A stretch of DNA of 18,174 nt from an uncultured Lachnospiraceae bacterium (lineage in GTDB: Bacteria > Bacillota_A > Clostridia > Lachnospirales > Lachnospiraceae). Positions within the stretch are counted from its first letter, which is position 1. Each line of letters starts with the position of its first letter. A program made the position numbers and the translations under genes. The notes below the pieces were generated by a model, which was not told the DNA's origin, ran no database searches, and worked only from the letters and a program-made list of their open reading frames with translations. This document shows, piece by piece, positions 13,524 through 18,174 of this stretch. The stretch lies in NCBI GenBank assembly GCA_910587905.1, contig CAJUOF010000279.1, forward strand, positions 1 to 18,174, read 5' to 3'.

Positions 13524-14177
13524 CTACTTATTCCTCTGATAGATCCCAGCCAATTCCTCCAGCCTCGCCAGCATTTCTCCGTCGATGACATCCAGCCCAA
13601 ATCCCTCCATCATCTGGGCAAACAACAAGAACTTCCGCCTGGAAGACTCCGGAGAATCCTCAAAGACCATGGGATTCATCCAGACATTGGCCACCAAAAT
13701 CACAAGCTCCGCCAGCTCTGCCGGATAATCCGTCACAATAGAGCCGTCCCGGATGCCCTCCTCCATGATCGGAAGAATATACTGGGGCGCCACCACGTCC
13801 GCCGTGTCCCTGAGAATGCTGAACAACAGCTTGGGATTCTTCCCGATATCCGGCGCCACCGCAAACAGCTCTTCCTGGCCCGGCCGCATGAGAGATTCCC
13901 GGAAAATGGTCTTAAGCTTCTCCTGCCCGTTCAAATCCTTCCGATCCCGAATGGCTGCCAGCATCCGGTTGGAACTTCCCATCAATTTGTCTGTTACCGC
14001 CTCCAGAATCTCCTCCTTCGACTTAAAATGGTGATAAATGGCCCCCTTGCTCAAATTCCCCAGCCCGTCAATGATGTCCTGGAGCGAAGTATACTCATAC
14101 CCCTTCTCCAAAAACAGACGGAGCGAAACATCCAGAATTCGGTTCACCGTCTCCTCCGGGTGTCTATTCCTTGCCAT
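13524..14177 (-). CDS. TetR/AcrR family repressor
   Basis: A 217-residue repressor. The N-terminal helix-turn-helix domain spans about 8-55: TVNRILDVSLRLFLEKGYEY, then TSLQDIIDGL, SKGAIYHHFKSKEEILEAV. The rest is the helical ligand-binding and dimerisation domain. Start ATG 14177-14175 has AGGGAG 7 nt upstream. It lies upstream of the MFS exporter on the same strand, with palindromic sites in both promoters, which is the usual autoregulated repressor/exporter arrangement. The ligand is not predictable; it is probably a toxic or xenobiotic compound carried by the exporter. Confidence 0.92.
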   Translation of the reverse strand: MARNRHPEETVNRILDVSLRLFLEKGYEYTSLQDIIDGLGNLSKGAIYHHFKSKEEILEAVTDKLMGSSNRMLAAIRDRKDLNGQEKLKTIFRESLMRPGQEELFAVAPDIGKNPKLLFSILRDTADVVAPQYILPIMEEGIRDGSIVTDYPAELAELVILVANVWMNPMVFEDSPESSRRKFLLFAQMMEGFGLDVIDGEMLARLEELAGIYQRNK

Positions 14178-14192
14178 CGCTGCACTCCCTCT

Positions 14193-14241
14193 ACATACCG
14201 ACGGTATGTTTTTTATATCATACTCACGGTATGTTTGTCAA
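14193..14241 (-). promoter_or_regulatory. tetR promoter with two operator sites
   Basis: Minus strand TTGACA (14241-14236), 18-bp spacer, TATAAA (14217-14212). A perfect 17-bp palindrome ACATACCG-A-CGGTATGT (14193-14209) lies just after the -10. A second, imperfect copy CATACTC-A-CGGTATG (14219-14233) fills the spacer. The CGGTATGT units are 25 bp apart. Both positions would block RNA polymerase. Confidence 0.8.
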
Positions 14242-14334
14242 GTCCCACTTTCCAAAATCAGCGGGCTCCCTATATTATACCCATCCCCATCCCCCTTGAC
14301 AAGATTCTGCCGCAAAATTCAAGAGATCCTTCCC

Positions 14335-14363
14335 TTGCAATTTTGCAGGAAATATGTTATAAG
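14335..14363 (+). promoter_or_regulatory. Sigma-A promoter for the first HAD gene
   Basis: TTGCAA (14335-14340), 17-bp spacer, TATAAG (14358-14363), 38 bp before the start codon. No operator-like palindrome is seen at it. Confidence 0.65.
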
Positions 14364-14400
14364 ACATGATAGAACAAATAATACATAGAGAGGTGTTCCC

Positions 14401-15066
14401 ATGAAATTCCAGTATGCGATCTTCGACATGGACGGGCTGATGTTCGACACCGAGCGCCTGTTCGTAGAGTCCTTCCAACAATCCGTCGCCCCAGAGACCG
14501 GCATGGACTTCCCCAAAGACAAGCTGATCTCCATCATCGGCCTCAACCACGCCTCCACAGTGGAACGATTCCCGGAGCTGTTCGGCACCAAATACACCTG
14601 TGACCAGTGCTACGCCATCAGCGAAACATGGACCAGGCACTACATCGCCCAACATGGACTGCCCGTGAAGCCCGGCCTAATCGAACTGCTGCGTTGGCTC
14701 AAAAAAAATCACTGCCGGATCGCCGTCGCATCCTCCTCCGCCCGGAACAAAGTGGCGGCTTACATCGAAAATGTCCATCTGACCGAATACTTCGACGTCC
14801 TCTTAGGCGGCGATATGGTGACGAGAGGAAAGCCGGATCCCCAAATATTCCAGATGGCCGCCGAAGCCCTCGGTTGTGAAGATCCCGCCTCCTGTATCGT
14901 CTTTGAAGATTCCAGAAACGGTCTCCTGGCAGGAAAGGCCGCCGGCATGAAGGTGATCGTCGTTCCCGACCTCCAGGATCCCACCGAGCGACTCCCCGGA
15001 TACGCCTACGCAAAAGTGAAAACCCTGGCGGACGCAATCCCGATCCTCTCTGACCACACTTCCTGA
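14401..15066 (+). CDS. HAD-superfamily hydrolase, beta-phosphoglucomutase-like
   Basis: A 221-residue HAD phosphatase of subfamily I with a helical cap, the group that holds beta-phosphoglucomutase and small sugar-phosphate phosphatases. Motif I is FDMDGLMFD with nucleophile Asp9 and acid/base Asp11. The helical cap lies between about 17 and 90. Motif II is ASSSA (Ser111 region), motif III Lys144 in RGKPDP, and motif IV VFEDSRNG with Glu169-Asp170. All catalytic residues are present. Start ATG 14401 has GAGAGGTG 5 nt upstream. It stands alone with its own promoter, and a GC-rich hairpin follows its stop. Whether it is a mutase or a phosphatase cannot be decided from these motifs. Confidence 0.9.
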   Translation: MKFQYAIFDMDGLMFDTERLFVESFQQSVAPETGMDFPKDKLISIIGLNHASTVERFPELFGTKYTCDQCYAISETWTRHYIAQHGLPVKPGLIELLRWLKKNHCRIAVASSSARNKVAAYIENVHLTEYFDVLLGGDMVTRGKPDPQIFQMAAEALGCEDPASCIVFEDSRNGLLAGKAAGMKVIVVPDLQDPTERLPGYAYAKVKTLADAIPILSDHTS

Positions 15067-15079
15067 CTCCCTCCCCCCT

Positions 15080-15123
15080 GGCCGGGGCCACCGCAAATCC
15101 TTCCCCCTGCGGTGATCCCGGCC
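15080..15123 (+). terminator. GC-rich two-step hairpin after the first HAD gene
   Basis: GGCCGGG/CCCGGCC (7 bp) and CACCGCA/TGCGGTG (7 bp) stack across a 2x2 internal loop, with a 12-nt C-rich loop. It starts 14 nt after the stop. The following CTTCTCCTTT is only weakly T-rich, so termination is plausible but not certain. Confidence 0.45.
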
Positions 15124-15154
15124 CTTCTCCTTTCCCCATCTTTCACAAATCCTA

Positions 15155-15183
15155 TTTACAAATTTCTCCAAAAATGATAATAT
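15155..15183 (+). promoter_or_regulatory. Sigma-A promoter for the Cof-type HAD gene
   Basis: TTTACA (15155-15160), 17-bp spacer, TAATAT (15178-15183), in a short AT-rich patch between GC-rich genes. The patch has several overlapping TATAAT-like stretches, so the exact -10 is uncertain. Confidence 0.55.
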
Positions 15184-15231
15184 AATGTTATATAACATAT
15201 TATAACAATTAATGAATATATAGGAGAACAT

Positions 15232-16056
15232 ATGAATAATACCAACAAACTCCAAGTGTCCGCCTTCGACCTGGACGGAACACTCCTGACCTCCCAAAAG
15301 GAACTACTCTCCTCCACCATCCAGGCCCTCCGGCATCTGAAACAAATCGGTGTACGGATCGTCCTGGCTTCCGGCCGTCACCCGAATGGCATCTGGCCTG
15401 TCGCCGAGAGCCTTTCCCTGACCGGAACAGACAGCTATCTCCTCGGTTTCAACGGCGGAGCCATCGTCTCCCTAAAGACCGGGAAGAGAATTTACGACCA
15501 ACCGATGGATCCCGAAACCGCCTGGGCCGTCGCCGACGTTGCCCTCACCCTGGGTCTCTCCCCAGTAACCTACACCGAGTCCGAGCTTCTGTGCCTGGAC
15601 GAAAGGGACCCATACGTTCAGTTCGAAGCCAGTCTGAACGGCCTCCCCGTCCGCAGGATCCCCTCCTTCCGGGAAGAAGTCTGTTTCCCCGTCAACAAAG
15701 TCCTCGTGGTCGGAAACCCAAAACAAATCGCAAATGGCGGCGAATCCGGACTCCGAAAGGCAATGGGTGCGTCCTGCACCGTCTCCCCCTCCGCCCCCTA
15801 TTTCCTCGAAGTTATGCCCAGGGGAATCGACAAAGCCTCCGGCCTGAAACAACTCCTCTCCCTTCTGGGCCTCACCCGTGAAAACCTGGCCGCCTTTGGC
15901 GACGGCATGAACGACCGGCCCATGCTGGAATACGCCGCCGTGGGAGTCGCCATGGAAAACGGAGCCCCGGCCCTGAAAGCCGCCGCAGACCTGGTCACCA
16001 AGTCCTGTGACGAACATGGCATCGCCCTGGCCGTCAAACAGCTTTGGAACACTTAG
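15232..16056 (+). CDS. Cof-type HAD-IIB family phosphatase
   Basis: A 274-residue HAD hydrolase of the Cof/YidA subfamily IIB, which dephosphorylates sugar phosphates, PLP, FMN or similar small phosphoesters. Motif I is AFDLDGTLL with Asp13 and Asp15. Motif II is LASGRHPNG with Ser47. The alpha/beta cap occupies about 85-195. Motif III is Lys201 in GIDKASGLK, and motif IV is AFGDGMNDRPML with Asp224, Asn227 and Asp228, followed by GVAMENGAP. It is complete and of normal length. Start ATG 15232 has AGGAG 6-7 nt upstream. It probably forms its own transcript, with only 46 bp from its stop to the next promoter. Substrate unknown. Confidence 0.93.
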   Translation: MNNTNKLQVSAFDLDGTLLTSQKELLSSTIQALRHLKQIGVRIVLASGRHPNGIWPVAESLSLTGTDSYLLGFNGGAIVSLKTGKRIYDQPMDPETAWAVADVALTLGLSPVTYTESELLCLDERDPYVQFEASLNGLPVRRIPSFREEVCFPVNKVLVVGNPKQIANGGESGLRKAMGASCTVSPSAPYFLEVMPRGIDKASGLKQLLSLLGLTRENLAAFGDGMNDRPMLEYAAVGVAMENGAPALKAAADLVTKSCDEHGIALAVKQLWNT

Positions 16057-16102
16057 GAAGGAATCGCCGCTCCCATCCCCAAAACTCTCCTTGAGCTTCC
16101 GC

Positions 16103-16131
16103 TTGAATAGAATGTTCTAAGATGATACAAT
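16103..16131 (+). promoter_or_regulatory. gntR-family gene promoter with palindrome in the spacer
   Basis: TTGAAT (16103-16108), 17-bp spacer, TACAAT (16126-16131). The palindrome TAGAA-TG-TTCTA (16108-16119) overlaps the -35 end and fills the spacer, a position suited to autorepression by the GntR protein. Confidence 0.6.
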
Positions 16132-16174
16132 ATGGATAATGCTATCCCATCCGGGTAAAGAAAGGAAAAGAAAC

Positions 16175-16900
16175 ATGGCCGGTAACCAGCAATCACTCAT
16201 CAATCCAAACAGCAATATACCCATGTACAAGCAAGTACTTGGCATATTAAAAGAACAGATCACCAGCGGAAAACTCCAGGAAGGCGACCGCCTTCCCTCC
16301 GAACTCACTCTGATGCATGAATTCGGCGTCAGCCGCATCACCGTGCGAACGGCGATCGCAGAGATGGTGGACGACGGACTCCTCGTCCGTTCCCAGGGAA
16401 AAGGCACCTTCGTCGCACAGCCCTCCATCTCCCAGCCCGCCAATGACGCCATCGGCTTCAACCGCTCCTGCATTCTTGCGGGAAAGACCCCCTTCACCCA
16501 ACTACTGTCCATCGAATGGGTCTTTCCCACCGACAAGCAGGTGAATTACTTCCGGATCGATCCCCAGACCAAGCTCATCCGTTCCAAACGGCTGCGCAGT
16601 GTCGACGGGAATCCCACCATGATCGAGACCAACCACTATCCGCCCGGATTCGCCTACCTGTTTGAAGAAGACCTGAACGGCTCCCTGTTCGCCATATTAA
16701 AAAAACATAACTTCCAGTTTACGGTGACAGAACGAACCCTGGAGACCTGCTTCCCCAGCACTCACGAGTGCCAGCTTCTAAATATCAAGTCCGGCACCCC
16801 TCTGCTCCTGTTCCGGGACTCCCATGCCGCCCTGGACGGCACGCCCTCCTTCCTGTCCAGCCAGCTCTACAACACCCAGAACATGAAGTTCTATTTTTAG
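16175..16900 (+). CDS. GntR family regulator, HutC/UTRA type
   Basis: A 241-residue regulator. The N-terminal winged helix (about 16-82) shows the family pattern: PMYKQVLGILKEQITSGKL, EGDRLPSELTLMHEFGVSR, TVRTAIAEMVDDGLLVRSQG, KGTFV. The C-terminal UTRA domain (about 100-235) is the chorismate-lyase-like fold that binds sugar phosphates or other small ligands. Start ATG 16175 is chosen for AAAGGAAAAG upstream; an in-frame ATG 36 bp earlier has no good site and lies only 2 nt past the predicted transcription start. It is convergent with the FGGY kinase. UTRA regulators often control sugar-uptake and kinase genes, so the kinase locus at the right edge is a possible target, but no shared operator can be checked here. 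Confidence 0.9.
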   Translation: MAGNQQSLINPNSNIPMYKQVLGILKEQITSGKLQEGDRLPSELTLMHEFGVSRITVRTAIAEMVDDGLLVRSQGKGTFVAQPSISQPANDAIGFNRSCILAGKTPFTQLLSIEWVFPTDKQVNYFRIDPQTKLIRSKRLRSVDGNPTMIETNHYPPGFAYLFEEDLNGSLFAILKKHNFQFTVTERTLETCFPSTHECQLLNIKSGTPLLLFRDSHAALDGTPSFLSSQLYNTQNMKFYF

Positions 16901-16912
16901 TACAATTTATAA

Positions 16913-16938
16913 GCCGCCGGGTCTCCCCGGCGGCCTTT
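16913..16938 (+). terminator. Strong GC hairpin between the GntR gene and the kinase gene
   Basis: GCCGCCGGG-TCTC-CCCGGCGGC is a perfect 9-bp stem followed by CTTTCC. It sits 12 nt after the GntR stop. The tail is short in T, but the stem is very stable. It may also end the convergent kinase transcript, where the tail is CTTATAAATT. Confidence 0.65.
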
Positions 16939-16984
16939 CCTCACACAAAAGAACGGAGCTCCTGCACCACAGATATCCTCTGTA

Positions 16985-18174
16985 TCACAGAAGCCCCGAA
17001 AGTCTGTGGGAGATTTCCCGCAAAGCCCCGTAAGCGTCCTCAAAAATGTGGCACAGTTTCCCATAGCGGGCGGCGGTCTCCGGGTCCGGTTCCACCGTCT
17101 CAGGGAACCGTAGGAAATCCTTCGCCACCGAATAATCCGGGAAGATTCCCACCCCGACACCTCCAATCAGAGCGCCGCCGATGCTGGTTCCCTCCTCCAC
17201 GTTGGCCGGAATCCGAATCCTTTTTTGGAACACGTCCGCCAAAATCCGCCTCCAGGCCCTGCTCTTTCCACCACCGCCAATCAGGACAATATCCCCCACC
17301 GGAGCGTCCCGCTCCATCACGTCCAGGAGAAGCTTCAGATTAAAAGCGACTCCCTCCATGACCGCCCGGTAAAAATCCCCCTGGGAGGTCTCCTGTCCAA
17401 GGCCAAGGAAAGCCCCTCTAGCCCGCAAATCATACCAAGGCGAACGCTCTCCCATAAGATAGGGAAGAAAGAGGACTCCCCCCGCCCCAGGCAGGCTTCC
17501 TGAAACCAAGTTCTCGATCATGTCAAAAGAAAGCGGCGGAGAAGACAGCCTCTCCCTTGCCCAGGAATGGGCCAGGCCCCCGGTCTGCATGGTTCCCAGA
17601 TACACATACCGTCCGGGGATGACATGGGGCTCTGTCTGCATCCGGCAGGCCCCATCCAGAATCAACCGGTCCGTCTCCGTCACCAGCCAGGTAGAGCTCC
17701 CCAGACAGAGGTAACTGTCTCCGGGCTCCACACAGGCCGCACCCAGATGGGCCGCCGATCCGTCACCGGCTCCGGCCACCACCGGCGTTCCTTCCAAAAG
17801 TCCGCAAGCGGCAGATGCCTCCCTCGTAACCTTGCCAATCACCGTCTCACAGGGCACCACCTCCGGAAACAGCTCTCTCGTAATCCCCGCACAGCCAAGA
17901 ACCTCCTCCGACCAATCCTGCCTCGTAATGTCATAGGCGATGGTATAGGCGGCGTCCGTCGGGTCCGTGACGATCCTCCCCGTCAGCATGAAATTGATAA
18001 AATCCTTGGCCTGCACATACCGGAATGCCCGGCCGTAAAGCTCCGGCATATGCTCCTTCTGCCACAAAATCTTGGGGAGGCTGTAAGAAGCGCTGGGCGG
18101 CTGTCCGGTGATCCGATAATACCGGTCTCTTCCGAGCCCCCCGACGATCCGCTCACATTCCGCCTCCGCCCTCG
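16985..18174 (-). CDS. FGGY-family carbohydrate kinase (xylulokinase-like), 5' end outside window
   Basis: About 396 residues of the C-terminal part of a sugar kinase; the frame is open to the right edge, so roughly the first 100 residues are missing. It would phosphorylate a pentulose or related polyol with ATP in the cytosol. Visible signatures are ITGQPPSASYSLPKILWQ, YVQAKDFINFMLTG, DPTDAAYTIAYD, the catalytic Asp in VVAGAGDGSAAHLGA, LGSSTWLV, and the second FGGY region MEGVAFNLKLLLD followed by LIGGGGKSRAWRRILADVF. The ending (EEGTSIGGALIGGVGVGIF) is typical of xylulokinase and its relatives. The exact substrate cannot be called without the N-terminal domain. It probably belongs to a sugar-utilisation locus that continues to the right. 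It is convergent with the GntR-type regulator. Confidence 0.88.
   Translation of the reverse strand, partial: RAEAECERIVGGLGRDRYYRITGQPPSASYSLPKILWQKEHMPELYGRAFRYVQAKDFINFMLTGRIVTDPTDAAYTIAYDITRQDWSEEVLGCAGITRELFPEVVPCETVIGKVTREASAACGLLEGTPVVAGAGDGSAAHLGAACVEPGDSYLCLGSSTWLVTETDRLILDGACRMQTEPHVIPGRYVYLGTMQTGGLAHSWARERLSSPPLSFDMIENLVSGSLPGAGGVLFLPYLMGERSPWYDLRARGAFLGLGQETSQGDFYRAVMEGVAFNLKLLLDVMERDAPVGDIVLIGGGGKSRAWRRILADVFQKRIRIPANVEEGTSIGGALIGGVGVGIFPDYSVAKDFLRFPETVEPDPETAARYGKLCHIFEDAYGALREISHRLSGLL

Noticed and set aside
13379..13600. N-terminal extension of the MFS gene by 74 codons
   Set aside because: The extension covers the tetR terminator and end of tetR and reads unlike a transporter; ATG 13378 has GGAGG.
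1..18174. CRISPR array, tRNA, rRNA, insertion sequence, phage attachment site, known riboswitch
   Set aside because: No regularly spaced repeats, cloverleaf, transposase or integrase motif, or recognisable riboswitch core was seen on either strand by eye; a dedicated RNA search was not possible here.

Overview
The window looks like a chromosomal segment of an anaerobic, spore-forming Clostridia member, most likely Lachnospiraceae. The reasons are a Csp-type cytosolic subtilisin, an asrABC anaerobic sulfite reductase operon, strong AGGAGG ribosome binding sites, sigma-A-type promoters, and GC-rich coding DNA with many NNC/NNG codons. The taxon is an inference from gene content; no rRNA or tRNA is present to confirm it.

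Layout. (1) 1-1149 is an AT-rich island holding a zeta-toxin-type toxin/antitoxin pair on the minus strand. The toxin gene is interrupted by one in-frame TGA. Low-coding debris follows up to the next gene. (2) 1150-5531, all minus strand: a PHP phosphoesterase translationally coupled (ATGA) to a TIM-barrel sugar phosphate isomerase/epimerase whose first codons carry an apparent 1-nt frameshift; then YggS/YlmE (PLP homeostasis) with a good terminator; then the Csp-type protease. (3) 5668-6609: a divergent AraC-type regulator, probably linked to the PHP/isomerase pair. Its 3' end overlaps tail to tail with a membrane-anchored spermidine-synthase-like protein (6555-8156, minus). (4) 8266-12017, plus strand: a near-consensus promoter, a 31-codon ORF coupled by ATGA to a Crp/Fnr-family regulator, a GTGA-N6-TCAC palindrome, and asrA-asrB-asrC. 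This is a compact sulfite-reduction module that carries its own regulator. (5) 12031-14241: a 22-bp-stem hairpin, then an MFS exporter and the TetR regulator that probably represses it, with matching CGGTATGT operators at both promoters. (6) 14401-16056: two HAD-family phosphatases, each with its own promoter. (7) 16103-18174: a GntR/UTRA regulator with a palindrome inside its promoter, convergent to an FGGY carbohydrate kinase that runs off the right edge.

How the genes fit together. Most of the window is small metabolic units, each sitting next to a one-component regulator: AraC with PHP/isomerase, Crp/Fnr with asrABC, TetR with MFS, GntR with a probable sugar-kinase locus. The best-supported regulatory circuit is the Crp/Fnr-asr module, where the palindrome lies at about -41.5 from the predicted asrA start and the -35 box is poor, as in an activator-dependent class II promoter. 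The best-supported lesions are the stop codon in the zeta toxin and the missing base in the isomerase start region. I did not find a clearly new multi-gene system. The less ordinary elements are the coupled small ORF ahead of the Crp/Fnr gene, the dual-purpose palindrome, and the long hairpin after asrC.
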